Notes: generated from the letters alone by a model not told the origin. Positions 18,534 through 27,850 are shown, counted from the stretch's first letter. The stretch is DNA of 61,796 nt from Paraburkholderia elongata (GCF_013177735.1 NZ_WOEZ01000187.1:1-61796), one strand, 5' to 3'. Numbers and translations are program-made.

Positions 18534-20009
18534 CTATCGCCCGCCATTGTCCGCCAGCGCCGCTGCGCGGCCGAACGCCGCCGCAATGGTCGCCACGATG
18601 TCGTCGCGCAACCTGGCGTCGGCCATTCCTAGCGCATACGACGGATGCCAGGCCGGCACGATCAGGCGTCCGTCGTGGGCGATGGTTTGACCGAGGTATT
18701 CGGACAGATTGACGTGCGCGCCGGTCAGCGCTTTCAGTGCGGTCGCGCCGAGCGTGACGATGACGCGCGGCGTGATCCGCGTCAGTTCTTTTTCCAGCCA
18801 GTACTGGCAAGCCTCGACTTCGCGCCGCGCGGGCGTGCGGTGAACGCGCTGCTGGTCAAGCGTTTCCCATTTGTAATGCTTGACGGCATAAGTCAGATAC
18901 AGCGCCTCCCGTTTCAGACCGGCGCGCGCAAGCACGGCGTCCAGCAGTTGACCGGCTGGGCCGGTGAACGGCTCGCCGTGCTGGTTCTCGTACTCGCCAG
19001 GCTGTTCGCCGACCACCATGATCGCCGCTTGTGCGGGCCCGGCGCCCGCAACCGCCTGTTTCGCGTTTCGCCATAACGCGCAGCGCCGGCAGGTGGCGAG
19101 CGGGCCAGTGGGCTCCTGCAAGGGCGGCGTCATTGCCGAAAACTCGACCGGTGGCGCGGGAGAAACGGTGACGGCGGCGCTTTGCGCTCCGAGACGGCTG
19201 CGCTCGCGAGCAAGGCGTGCGGGCAGCGGTCGACCCGCGGGCGGCATTCTCCAGTAGCGCAGCGGCACGGACGACGGCTCGCCATTGAAGGCGCTGGCGT
19301 AGTACGCGAGCCAGAGCGCCTCCGTGGGCGTGCTGGTGATGGCTTCGCCGGTCATGGTGCTGGCCGGTAACGCGTGCGCGGCTTGCTCGCGTTCCCCCGC
19401 TGCCGGCCGGCCGATGCGCAGCAGCATGCCGTTCCAGAACGACGCGCCGTGCGGCGTGGCCAGCATCCACGTGGAATCGCCCATGCGAGCGGCGAACAGC
19501 GCGGCGGCACGCTCCAGCAAGTCATGATGCGGCTCATACCAGCCGACGAATTCGGGTGGCCCCATCGACGGATCACGCCGTCTGAACAGCGTAAGTGTCA
19601 CCAGATCCTCGGTTTCGTGTTCAATAGCCTGGATGCGTTGATCCAGCAGCGAGCCGTCGGGGTCGTTCAGATCGAGGACGTCGCGCTCGCCGCGGGTCCA
19701 GCGCCATAGGACGCGGTACAGCAGCGCCCAGCGGTCCGGCGCGCGGAAGCACGCAGCCGTTTTCAGCCAGGAGAGCAGTTCGCGGGGAATCGCGGGAGCG
19801 GACAGGACTGGGGCAGGGCCAGTAGCGATTCCTGTTTCGGAGGCACCTACAGTGGCGAGCGCGGATTCAGTAGCCAGCGTGTTTGGAGCCGCCGCTTCAC
19901 CTTCAGACTCAACCCACTCGATCTGCGCCGGCTCGACACCTTGCCGCAGCAGCGCCCGCGCGGCGCGCCGCCATACGGCGAAAGACGGTTCGATCGGAAT
20001 GCGTTTCAT
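18534..20009 (-). CDS. udgX: DUF4130-UdgX fusion, uracil-DNA binding protein
   Basis: A 491-residue two-domain protein. The N-terminal ~270 residues match the DUF4130/TIGR03915 type (LYRVLWRWTRGERDVLDLNDPDG, TWMLATPHGASFWNG). The C-terminal half is a family-4-like uracil-DNA glycosylase with four-Cys-type iron-sulphur residues (CRRCALWRNAKQAV) and GEQPGEYENQHGEPFTGPAGQ. KHYKWET followed by RVHRTP places His390 where UdgX has the histidine that bonds covalently to uracil-site DNA. In other genomes DUF4130 works beside a radical SAM protein; none is adjacent here. A perfect LexA box lies 54 bases upstream. Confidence 0.88.
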   Translation of the reverse strand: MKRIPIEPSFAVWRRAARALLRQGVEPAQIEWVESEGEAAAPNTLATESALATVGASETGIATGPAPVLSAPAIPRELLSWLKTAACFRAPDRWALLYRVLWRWTRGERDVLDLNDPDGSLLDQRIQAIEHETEDLVTLTLFRRRDPSMGPPEFVGWYEPHHDLLERAAALFAARMGDSTWMLATPHGASFWNGMLLRIGRPAAGEREQAAHALPASTMTGEAITSTPTEALWLAYYASAFNGEPSSVPLRYWRMPPAGRPLPARLARERSRLGAQSAAVTVSPAPPVEFSAMTPPLQEPTGPLATCRRCALWRNAKQAVAGAGPAQAAIMVVGEQPGEYENQHGEPFTGPAGQLLDAVLARAGLKREALYLTYAVKHYKWETLDQQRVHRTPARREVEACQYWLEKELTRITPRVIVTLGATALKALTGAHVNLSEYLGQTIAHDGRLIVPAWHPSYALGMADARLRDDIVATIAAAFGRAAALADNGGR

Positions 20010-20062
20010 GCTGACGCGCCGTGGATACGCACATCGTGATGCGCGTACCTATGCGGCCAAAA

Positions 20063-20082
20063 TACTGTATAGATATACAGTA
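20063..20082. promoter_or_regulatory. LexA (SOS) box
   Basis: TACTGTATAGATATACAGTA matches the LexA operator CTGT-N8-ACAG in full, with matching flanks. It lies 54 bases upstream of the UdgX start on the minus strand and after the stop of the MobA-like gene, so it most likely controls udgX. Confidence 0.88.
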
Positions 20083-20144
20083 TGCGCCCAATCGCCGGCC
20101 TGGATCAAGTCCGCCGGTTCGCAGACGGCGCTGTCGCGCGAAAC

Positions 20145-20732
20145 CTAAACGTTGCGCAGATCTTCCGGCGTGTCCACGTCCCGCAGAATCCCGGGGTCGT
20201 CGACGTCGAGCCGCATCACTCGCTGCGAAGTCAACAGCGCGCGCGCGCCGGTGTCGCCGTCGAGTGTCATCAAGGCGTCTCGATGCTCGACGCCGAAGCC
20301 GACCGGATGGCCGCGCTGTCCCTGATAAAACGGCGCGACGATCGAAGCGCCGCCGTCGAGCGCAAGGGCCACCGCTTCGATCGTCGTGACGGCGATGCGG
20401 GGCATATCGGCGAGCGCGACAATCCAGCCTTCGGCGTCTTCGCTGGCTTCAATGCCGGCTGCAAGGCTCGCGCCCATGCCGCGTTCGGCGTCCGGGGCGA
20501 ACATGACGTCACAACCGGCGTCGTTCAAGAGGCGGGCTAGGGCGTCCGAGCCCGGCCGCACCACGGCCAGGACACGCGAGACGACCTGGAGCAGTCGGTG
20601 CGCGGCTTCGTGCGCGACCGGCGTGCCGTCGGGCATGCGCGCGAGCAGTTTGTTGTGCCGGCCGTCCGGGTCGAAGCGAGAGCCGAAGCCGGCGGCGAGC
20701 AACACGCCAGTAGCGAGCGAGGCGTAGGCCAT
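20145..20732 (-). CDS. MobA-like NTP transferase
   Basis: A 195-residue nucleotidyltransferase with the GT-A-like signature GVLLAAGFGSRFDPDG and LADMPRI (metal-binding Asp). It resembles MobA/MocA enzymes that attach CMP or GMP to molybdopterin. The start at 20732 puts the signature at the usual distance from the N-terminus; the upstream extension is unlikely. It may serve molybdenum hydroxylases such as the CoxL-type one 30 kb away; that is inference. Confidence 0.82.
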   Translation of the reverse strand: MAYASLATGVLLAAGFGSRFDPDGRHNKLLARMPDGTPVAHEAAHRLLQVVSRVLAVVRPGSDALARLLNDAGCDVMFAPDAERGMGASLAAGIEASEDAEGWIVALADMPRIAVTTIEAVALALDGGASIVAPFYQGQRGHPVGFGVEHRDALMTLDGDTGARALLTSQRVMRLDVDDPGILRDVDTPEDLRNV

Positions 20733-20882
20733 GGGCGGGCACCGGTAGAAAGGATGAGGCCGATTGTGCGATGCAACGCACTGGCAGGCAAGCGGCAATG
20801 CATGGGCCGACGTGTGCCGCGATTCGCGGCAGTGCCCGTACAATGAGCCGCTTCCCACACATCACAGCGAAACTTCATCGCC

Positions 20883-21452
20883 ATGAAGCGTCTCGACGAC
20901 AATGCCGCGCTGATCCTGATCGACCTGCAAAAGGGTATTCAGCTTCCCAAGCTCGGCCGCCGCAACAATCCTGACGCCGAATACCATCTCGCGGCCTTGC
21001 TCGCCCATTGGCGCGAAACCGCACGGCCTGTTGTGCACGTGCGCCACATTTCCCGTGAGCCGGGTTCGGTGTTTTGGCCGGGGCAGAGCGGCGTCGAGTT
21101 TCAGGTGGCGTTCGAGCCGAACGGTCACGAGCATGTCGTCGAAAAGAACGTGCCGGATGCGTTCATCGCGAGCGGACTCGAGCGCTGGTTGCGCGCACGG
21201 CAGATCGCTCAAGTGGTGATCGCGGGCGTGATCACGAACAACTCGGTCGAATCCACCGCGCGTACGGCGGGTAACCTCGGCTTTGCCACCTTGGTGGCGA
21301 GCGACGCAGCCTTCACGTTCGACATGTGCGATCTGAACGGTCGCGTGTGGGCGGCCGAAGACGTGCATGCACTGTCGCTCGCCAACCTCGCGATGGATTA
21401 TGCGCAGATCGCGACCACCGCCGAGATCGTCGGCCGCGCATCACGCGCTTAG
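20883..21452 (+). CDS. isochorismatase-fold hydrolase, Cys replaced by Ser
   Basis: A 189-residue cysteine-hydrolase superfamily protein. Asp14 (ALILIDLQKG) and Lys88 (HVVEKNVPDAF) of the catalytic triad are present. The third position, normally Cys, is Ser121 in AGVITNNSVESTAR. Related proteins with TNNSVE are known, as are isochorismatases without Cys, but a cysteine-dependent mechanism is not possible. It is divergent from the MobA-like gene. Confidence 0.85.
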   Translation: MKRLDDNAALILIDLQKGIQLPKLGRRNNPDAEYHLAALLAHWRETARPVVHVRHISREPGSVFWPGQSGVEFQVAFEPNGHEHVVEKNVPDAFIASGLERWLRARQIAQVVIAGVITNNSVESTARTAGNLGFATLVASDAAFTFDMCDLNGRVWAAEDVHALSLANLAMDYAQIATTAEIVGRASRA

Positions 21453-21674
21453 CGCGTCCTCGGCGATTCGTTCCGCGCATGCAGCGCAACCGCACCGCAT
21501 GCGTGGCGGATCTTATCTACATGCGCCCATTACACCTGCCTCACCCTCATCACCTTATCGAGCGTTACCGGCAGATCGCGCACGCGCATGAACGAGAAAG
21601 TAAATACGCGGAAGGGCCTTCTTTCTGGGTACAAATAGAAAGACTGTTTTGCGTGGGATGAGGAGTCCGTTAAA

Positions 21675-22358
21675 TCAAGAGTCGGCCCAGCGGCGTAGCA
21701 GATTGTGATAAATACCGGTGAGACTTACCACGGTTGAATCGTTGGAACCTTTTTCGGCGGCGAGGCGCTGCAAGTCGTTGTCGAGTTGAAACAGCATGGC
21801 GCGTTCGCCGTCGTCGCGCACCATGCTCTGAATCCAGAAAAAGGACGCGACTCGCACGCCACGCGTCACCGGGCTCACGTGATGCAGGCTCGAAGCCGGG
21901 TAGAGCACCATGTCGCCGGCCGGCAGCTTCGAACGGTGCATGCCGTAGGTGTCTTCGATGCAGAGTTCGCCGCCGTCATAACTATCCGGTTCAGCGAGAA
22001 AGAGCGTGGCCGACAGATCGCTGCGGATGCGGAAGTCGGTGCCGCGCAACTGGCGGATCGCGTTGTCCACGTGCGTGCCGAAACCGTCACCGCCGGCATA
22101 GCGGTTAAAGAGCGGTGGAAAGACTTTCAGCGGCAAGGCAGCGGAAAAGAAACGCGGATTGCGCCCGAGCGCGTCCTGAATCGCATCGCCCACCGCGCGT
22201 GCGGTGGGGCAGCCTTCGGGCAATTGCTGGTTGCGCTTGGCCTGCGCCGACTGTGCGCCGGAAGTCGCATTGCCGTCGATCCATTGGGCCGCGTCGAGGA
22301 CTTCGCGGCATTGCGCGACCTGTTGTTTGCTAAGTACGCCTTGCAGATGCAACATCAT
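21675..22358 (-). CDS. piuC: PKHD-type Fe(II) dioxygenase PiuC
   Basis: A 227-residue 2-oxoglutarate/Fe(II) dioxygenase. The HxD...H iron ligands are in FGTHVDNAIRQL and SSLHHVSPVTRG, and the C-terminus matches PiuC/YbiX. It is the last gene of the iron operon with a four-base overlap (ATGA) on the Sel1 gene. By precedent PiuC is iron-repressed and partners a TonB siderophore receptor; its substrate is unknown. Confidence 0.9.
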   Translation of the reverse strand: MMLHLQGVLSKQQVAQCREVLDAAQWIDGNATSGAQSAQAKRNQQLPEGCPTARAVGDAIQDALGRNPRFFSAALPLKVFPPLFNRYAGGDGFGTHVDNAIRQLRGTDFRIRSDLSATLFLAEPDSYDGGELCIEDTYGMHRSKLPAGDMVLYPASSLHHVSPVTRGVRVASFFWIQSMVRDDGERAMLFQLDNDLQRLAAEKGSNDSTVVSLTGIYHNLLRRWADS

Positions 22359-23104
22359 GCGCGCGACTCTTCATTGACGTCTTCAGCCAGTGCACGAAAT
22401 GCACCAACCGGCGAAGCGGCTAGCCACGCCCTCATTTTCTCGACGAACGCCGCCGTAGCCGTCAGCGGCACGCGCCGCAACCACGTCAACGCGGCGTCGA
22501 TCTCGCCGCGCCCGGCCAGTAGCCTCGCATAGTTGAACTGGCCGCGGAAGTCACCGCCCACCGCTGCGCGCCGGTAATAGTCGAGTGCGATGCTTGCGTC
22601 TGCATCGACTTCCCAGCCGTCCTCGTAAAAGCTGCCGATAAAGTTGAGCGACTTCGCGTGACCCATTTCGGCGGCGCGCCGAAACCACTGCAGAGCCTGC
22701 GCACGATCGCATTCCACACCATTGCCGAGTGCCAACGCCGACGCATAGTTGTACATGCCCCAGTCGAGTCCCGCCCGTGCCGCGAGCCGGTACCAGTAGA
22801 CCGCGACCGGCGCGCACGCGGTGGTTCCCCAACCGTGTTCGTAGCATCGGCCCAGCATGTTCATCGCCATCGGATGATCCTGGCGGGCCGCGTGCTTGAA
22901 CCACGTCAACGCTTCTTCGGCATTGCGCTCTACGCCGTGACCGTCGAGCAGATACTGGCCGTACACCGCCTGGGCTTCGACGATGCCGTTATGCGCGGCT
23001 GCGGCCACCCACGCGGCGGCTTTGGCGGGCGGCCCGGAGAGAATCGCGGCGAGCTCGTCATGCGACACGCTCGCCAGCGCCTTCAGCGTCACCTGTTCCA
23101 TCAT
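22355..23104 (-). CDS. Sel1-repeat protein
   Basis: A 249-residue soluble protein with at least four Sel1/TPR-like units (AQAVYGQYLLDGHGVERNAEEALTWF; AMNMLGRCYEHGW; SLNFIGSFYEDGW). Its start is 7 bases downstream of the TonB receptor stop and its stop overlaps the PiuC start, so it sits in the operon. The same trio (receptor, Sel1 protein, PiuC) occurs in Pseudomonas. Confidence 0.88.
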   Translation of the reverse strand: MMEQVTLKALASVSHDELAAILSGPPAKAAAWVAAAAHNGIVEAQAVYGQYLLDGHGVERNAEEALTWFKHAARQDHPMAMNMLGRCYEHGWGTTACAPVAVYWYRLAARAGLDWGMYNYASALALGNGVECDRAQALQWFRRAAEMGHAKSLNFIGSFYEDGWEVDADASIALDYYRRAAVGGDFRGQFNYARLLAGRGEIDAALTWLRRVPLTATAAFVEKMRAWLAASPVGAFRALAEDVNEESRA

Positions 23105-23111
23105 GCCGTGC

Positions 23112-25361
23112 TTAGTAATGCGCGTTGAGCGTCAGGAAGGCAGTGCGGCCGGCTGCGATCGACGCGTAGTGCGCCGGATACGCCTGGTCGTAATACGTCC
23201 GGTTGAAGATGTTCTGCACGTTCAGTTGCAGATCGACCTTCTTGTTGATCCGGTACGTTGCCATGCCGTCGAAGCGCCAGTACGAGGGCACCGCACGCAG
23301 ATTCGCCGTGTCGCCGTACACCTGCGACATGTAGAACGCGCCGCCACCGATCGTGAACTTCGGCAGCGCGTCGTAGTTGGTCCACAGGCTGATGCTGTTC
23401 TTCGGTGTGTTCGGGAACTGGTGGCCGTTATCCGAGGTGGTCTTGCCGTTGTCGCGCAACTGGCTCTTCATGTAGGTGTAGCCGCCGAACACCTGCCACT
23501 TGTTCGTCAACTGACCGGCTACGCCGAATTCGAAGCCTTGCACGCGCTTGTTACCGACCATCGCGTATTCGTTGTTCGGCAGCGTGACGCGCGCGTTCGT
23601 CGTGTCGATCTGGAACAGCGCGCCCGTCAGCGAGAGGTGGTTGTTCAGCACATTCCACTTGGTGCCGAGTTCGATGCTGCGGTTCTTTTCCGGGGCGAGC
23701 TGATCCGCGTTCGCACCGACACCGCCACGGCCCGGCGTCAACGATTGCGTTTCGCTGCCCTGGCCGAGCAGCGCGCCGGCCGGCGTCGACGACGTCGCGA
23801 TCGACGCATACACGCTGCCGTTGGAAGCCGGTTTGAAGACGAGGCCGAGCTGGTAGTTGAACAACGTGTCGTCGCGCGAGGTGCGCTTGCCGCCGTTGGC
23901 CACCGTGTTGCGGAAATCGGTCGAGTAATCGTCGACGCGCAAGCCGACGTTGGCCTGCCAGCGCTTCGTGAGTTCGATCGTATCGAACGCATACAGCGAT
24001 TTGGTGGTAGTGCGCTGCTCGCTCGGATCGTTCGCTTTGCTAACCGAACCGGCCCACGGGTCGTTCGGATTCGGTGACCACAGGCTCGTGCAGTTATAGC
24101 CCGACGCCGCGCCGATACCCTTGGTTTTGCAGATCGCACCGGTGGCTGCGGCCACGGCGTACGAATCGTTCACGCTGGTTTCGCGCGACACTTCGAGGCC
24201 GGTCGTGAAGCTGTGCTTCAGGAAACCGGTCTTGAATTCGCCGAACAGTTCGGTCTGGTTCGCGAGGCTGTAGACGTCGCTGGCGCGGGTATTCGCGCGG
24301 CGCCACACCATGCCGTTGACGACGTTGCCCTGGCTGTCGTCCGGCTGCGTCCAGATGTAGTCCTGGGTGGACTTCGTATAACGCGTGGTGTTGCGGATCG
24401 TCAGATTGCTGTTGATGTCGTGTTCGATGCGCACCGTGCCGACGTCTGAGGTCGTCTTGCGGAAATCGCGGTCGATCAGGCCGTAAAAGTTGTGGCGGTC
24501 CACCTTGGCCGCATAGATCGTGTCGACGTTGGCCGGCTTGTTGGTGGTTGTGTAGAAGTACGGAATACCGCTGTCAGGCAGGTCGTCGGTCGAGAGGTGG
24601 TAGTAGCTCGCCGTGACGCGGGTCGGCGTGCCGAGACCGTAGGTGAACGACGGCGCGATGCCCCAGCGCTCGTTGTTGACTGCATCGCGGCCGGCCACGT
24701 CGTTGTTGTGGCTCATCACGTTCAGGCGGAAGGCTGCGTGATCGGCCATTTGCCAGTTGCCGTCCGCAGTGAAGCGGCGGTAGCGGTCGGTGCCGAGGCC
24801 CGCGCTGCCGTCGGCGGAATTGCCCAGATGCGGGGTCTTGGTGATCAGGTTGATGCTGCCGCCCGCGCCGCCGCGGCCGCCGTACGCGCCGTCCGAACCC
24901 TTGGTCACTTCCACGCTTTCGATGTTGAACACTTCACGCGTGGTCGCACCGATGTCGCGCATGCCGTCGACGAAGGTGCTGCCCTGCGCGTCGTAGCCGC
25001 GAATGAACGGCCGGTCGCCGAGCGGATTACCGCCTTCGCCAGCACCGAACGTGATGCCCGGTACCGTGCGCAGCGCTTCAGTCAGCGTCGAGGCGCCCGT
25101 GCTCTTGATCAACTCCTGCGGAATCACGGTCACCGACTTCGGCGTATCGACCAGCGGCGCCGTGAATTTGACCGACGCTGAGTGGTCGGTTTTGAAGCCG
25201 TCGTCCGGCTGGCCTTGCACGGCGATCGGCGCAAGCTGGCTTTCCTTGTCGGGCGGCGCCGTGCCGACCGTGCCCTGCGCGAGAGCGGGACCTGCCGCCA
25301 ACATGCTGCACAGCGTCGTGCTGATTTTGCCGAGCTTCGGTTCGTCGGACCGCAACTTCAT
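23112..25361 (-). CDS. TonB-dependent siderophore receptor
   Basis: An outer-membrane receptor of 749 residues. A signal region ends PALAQG, the plug has TPKSVTVIPQELIKSTGASTLTEALRTVPGI, and the strand-rich barrel ends in NIFNRTYYDQAYPAHYASIAAGRTAFLTLNAHY-type sequence with a C-terminal aromatic. Plug features (the ASTLTEALRTVPGITFGAGEG region) fit the Fiu/catecholate-xenosiderophore group. It heads the operon with the Sel1 protein and PiuC and has a palindromic Fur box 115 bases upstream. Confidence 0.92.
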   Translation of the reverse strand: MKLRSDEPKLGKISTTLCSMLAAGPALAQGTVGTAPPDKESQLAPIAVQGQPDDGFKTDHSASVKFTAPLVDTPKSVTVIPQELIKSTGASTLTEALRTVPGITFGAGEGGNPLGDRPFIRGYDAQGSTFVDGMRDIGATTREVFNIESVEVTKGSDGAYGGRGGAGGSINLITKTPHLGNSADGSAGLGTDRYRRFTADGNWQMADHAAFRLNVMSHNNDVAGRDAVNNERWGIAPSFTYGLGTPTRVTASYYHLSTDDLPDSGIPYFYTTTNKPANVDTIYAAKVDRHNFYGLIDRDFRKTTSDVGTVRIEHDINSNLTIRNTTRYTKSTQDYIWTQPDDSQGNVVNGMVWRRANTRASDVYSLANQTELFGEFKTGFLKHSFTTGLEVSRETSVNDSYAVAAATGAICKTKGIGAASGYNCTSLWSPNPNDPWAGSVSKANDPSEQRTTTKSLYAFDTIELTKRWQANVGLRVDDYSTDFRNTVANGGKRTSRDDTLFNYQLGLVFKPASNGSVYASIATSSTPAGALLGQGSETQSLTPGRGGVGANADQLAPEKNRSIELGTKWNVLNNHLSLTGALFQIDTTNARVTLPNNEYAMVGNKRVQGFEFGVAGQLTNKWQVFGGYTYMKSQLRDNGKTTSDNGHQFPNTPKNSISLWTNYDALPKFTIGGGAFYMSQVYGDTANLRAVPSYWRFDGMATYRINKKVDLQLNVQNIFNRTYYDQAYPAHYASIAAGRTAFLTLNAHY

Positions 25362-25693
25362 TTTTATCCCCGTCGTTGAGTGCTGGTGGCCGGGCAGGTA
25401 ACGCGTTCCTTACCCGGATATTCCATGTTTATTACAAAGTGTTTGCGGCATGCATTCTATGCAACATGTTTGCAATTGAGAAGCGTTCTCAACAAAAAAT
25501 CTCGGAACGTGGGGTTGAGTGCGTGAGCCGCCGCCTGGAATTGGCGGGTTGATGGACGGAGATGGATGCGAAATACGTGGATTTTGAGGCTGCAGAGGCA
25601 TGGTGGTGACTGTGCGCCCGTCGCGCGAGAGGCTCTTGCAGCGCGTGATGCTTCCTTTCTGATCGAACGGCAGGCCGTGCCTCGCTCGATGTC
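25362..25693. other. intergenic between TonB receptor and LysR
   Basis: Apart from the Fur box (25476-25492) and the T/A-rich receptor promoter side, no gene is seen. Both neighbouring genes are on the minus strand. Confidence 0.5.
25476..25492. promoter_or_regulatory. Fur box
   Basis: TTGAGAAGCGTTCTCAA is a perfect 7-3-7 palindrome close to the beta-proteobacterial Fur consensus (TGAGAAnnnTTCTCA core). It lies upstream of the TonB receptor gene, predicting repression of the operon in high iron. Confidence 0.75.
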
Positions 25694-26620
25694 CTACCGT
25701 GCCGCCAGTTCGGCCAGCGCCTCCCGCAGCCACACGAGTGCCGGATCGGCCTGGTTGCGCGGATGCCACCCGGCGTACAACGTGAAGCCGCGCGCGTCGA
25801 ACGGCAGCGCAAAGGTGTCGAGCCGGTCGGCGTAGCGTGCCGCGAAGCGCGATGGCAGGGTCGAAACATAGTCGGTATTCGACAGCAACTCCGGCACCAA
25901 CGTGAAGTGCTGGACCGACAGCGCGACGCGCCGCTCGCGGCCGAGTTCGTCGAGATGCTCGTCCATGAAGCCGTGAAAACTGCCGCCGCTGGTCGACACC
26001 AGAACGTGATCGAGCGCGCAGTAGGTGTCGAGATCGAGCGGGGCGGTGCCGCGCGGGTGGCCCTTGCGCTGCACGAACACGAAATGCTCGTCGTAGAGCT
26101 TGCGGGCTTTCATCGACGGCGGAATCATCCGGTCGGAACCGAGCAGCAGGTCGATCTCGCCGCTTTCGAGCCGCGACGCGGCGGTGGGCTGATCGCCGAT
26201 CACGAACGCCACGCGCACACCCGGCCCAGCCAATGCCGGCAAGCGCTCCATCAGGCGCATGCCGAGCACCACGGTGGCGTTGTCATGCGCGGCGATCACG
26301 AAGCGCCGCGTGTCGGTCAAGGGATCGAACGCAGGTCGGTGGCGCACCACTGCTTCGAGATTCTTCAACGCTGCATGCAGCGGCGTCATCAACTCCAGCG
26401 CCCGGGCCGTGCGTGTCATGCCGCGGCCGGTTTCGGAGGGCAGCAGCAGCGGATCGCCGAAGATCTGCCGCAAGCGCGCGAGTTGCGTGGAGACGGCCGG
26501 TTGCGTCAGATGCAGCCGCTCGGCCGCACGCGTAACGTTCGACTCGGCGAGCAGCGCGTCGAGTGAAACCAGCAGATTCAAATCGATGCCGCGTAGATCA
26601 ATCATGTTGATAGGTCGCAT
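25694..26620 (-). CDS. LysR-family regulator
   Basis: A 308-residue LysR-type activator: N-terminal winged HTH (NVTRAAERLHLTQPAVSTQLARLRQIFGDPLLLP) and a C-terminal periplasmic-binding-like effector domain (SGEIDLLLGSD). Start is 26620 or 26605 (MIDLRGIDLNLL), which fits the family N-terminus slightly better. It is divergent from the alcohol dehydrogenase, which it probably controls. Confidence 0.9.
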   Translation of the reverse strand: MRPINMIDLRGIDLNLLVSLDALLAESNVTRAAERLHLTQPAVSTQLARLRQIFGDPLLLPSETGRGMTRTARALELMTPLHAALKNLEAVVRHRPAFDPLTDTRRFVIAAHDNATVVLGMRLMERLPALAGPGVRVAFVIGDQPTAASRLESGEIDLLLGSDRMIPPSMKARKLYDEHFVFVQRKGHPRGTAPLDLDTYCALDHVLVSTSGGSFHGFMDEHLDELGRERRVALSVQHFTLVPELLSNTDYVSTLPSRFAARYADRLDTFALPFDARGFTLYAGWHPRNQADPALVWLREALAELAAR

Positions 26621-26636
26621 ATGAGCAATTGATTTC

Positions 26637-26658
26637 TAGAATACGTACCGCGCTTCTA
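26637..26658. promoter_or_regulatory. candidate LysR operator
   Basis: TAGAA (26637-26641) and TTCTA (26654-26658) form a 5-bp dyad with a 12-base spacer in the 75-base gap between the divergent LysR and dehydrogenase genes. LysR sites are typically T-N11-A dyads here; assignment by eye. Confidence 0.3.
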
Positions 26659-26695
26659 CAGTTCAAGCACCGAAACGAACTGAAGGAAGACCGAA

Positions 26696-27784
26696 ATGAA
26701 AGCCTGGATGCTCGATGAACCCGGCAAGCCTTTGGCCTTGCGCGACGTAGCACAGCCGCAGCCGCGCCGTAATGCCGTGCTGGTACGGATGGAGGCGGTA
26801 CCGTTGCTGAGTTACACGCGCGACTATGTCGACGGGAAGTTGCCGTACGCATACCCGCCGGGACCGTTTTCGCCCGGCACCAATGGTGTTGGCCGGATCG
26901 TCGCGGTCGGCGAGGGCGTGGTGGCATTTCGCGCCGGGCAACGGGTCGCCGTGAATCCGTACTGGATTGCCGACGAAACGGTGCGTGAGCCCGCGCAGGC
27001 GCTTTTAGGGCTCACCGGCATCAGCGCCGACAGTGGTGCGCTGCTGGCTGAGTTTCCGCACGGTACGTTGCGCGAAGTGGCCGAATTCCCGGCCTCGACG
27101 CTCATCGCACTGGACGGTCTGGACGAGATCGATGCCGCGCGTCTCGCGGTGCTGGGCAAATTCTCGGTGCCGCTCGGCGGCTTGCGACGCGGCCGTCTGT
27201 CGGCGGGCGAAACGGTGGTGGTCAACGGCGCGAGCGGTTACTTCGGCTCGGCGGCCGTACTCGCGGCGCTGGCGCTCGGCGCGAGCAAGGTCGTCGCGCT
27301 CGGTCGGCGTCTGGAACCGCTGCAAGCGCTGGCCGAGCACGGGCGCGGGCGCGTGGTCCCCGTCGTGCTGAGCGGCGACGCCGCGCAAGACATAGCGGCG
27401 ATTCGTGCCGCAAGCGGTGGCGGCGTGGACCTCGCGTTCGACATGGTCGGCCAGGCCACCGACGCTAACGCGACCCTGGTCGCATTGCGCAGCCTGCGCC
27501 GCGGCGGGCGGCTCCTGCTGATGGGTAGCATGCAAGTGGACTTGCCGATTACGTACAGGGAGATGTTGCTGAACAACTGGGAATTGATCGGCCACTTCAT
27601 GTACACGCGCGCCGACTATCTCGCGCTGGTTTCGCTGGTGGCGTCGGGGCTGATTCCGCTCGATTCGGTCGAGTTGAAGTCGTATCCGTTTGCTGAACTG
27701 GAGTCGGCCATCGACGCGGCTGGCCGCATGTCGGGTCTGCAATGCACGGTCGTGGAAGGCAAGTCGCCGCAAGCGTGGGGGTGA
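26696..27784 (+). CDS. zinc-type alcohol dehydrogenase/quinone reductase-like
   Basis: A 362-residue medium-chain dehydrogenase: GroES-like N-terminus (SPGTNGVGRIVAVGEGV) and Rossmann domain (VNGASGYFGSAAVLAALALGASKVVALGR). The N-terminal zinc-catalytic Cys/His pair is not evident, so quinone-reductase-like activity is as possible as an alcohol dehydrogenase. GGAAG precedes the ATG. Divergent from the LysR gene. Confidence 0.82.
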   Translation: MKAWMLDEPGKPLALRDVAQPQPRRNAVLVRMEAVPLLSYTRDYVDGKLPYAYPPGPFSPGTNGVGRIVAVGEGVVAFRAGQRVAVNPYWIADETVREPAQALLGLTGISADSGALLAEFPHGTLREVAEFPASTLIALDGLDEIDAARLAVLGKFSVPLGGLRRGRLSAGETVVVNGASGYFGSAAVLAALALGASKVVALGRRLEPLQALAEHGRGRVVPVVLSGDAAQDIAAIRAASGGGVDLAFDMVGQATDANATLVALRSLRRGGRLLLMGSMQVDLPITYREMLLNNWELIGHFMYTRADYLALVSLVASGLIPLDSVELKSYPFAELESAIDAAGRMSGLQCTVVEGKSPQAWG

Positions 27785-27812
27785 GCGTGTAACGGCTCGA
27801 TCGCGGCAGCGT

Positions 27813-27850
27813 AAAAAAGCGGCCTTGCTGATTCACAGCAAGGCCGCTTT
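27813..27850. terminator. bidirectional rho-independent terminator
   Basis: AAAGCGGCCTTGCTG (27816-27830) pairs perfectly with CAGCAAGGCCGCTTT (27836-27850) across ATTCA, with a run of six A on one side and T on the other. It separates the convergent dehydrogenase and pyrB genes. Confidence 0.9.
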
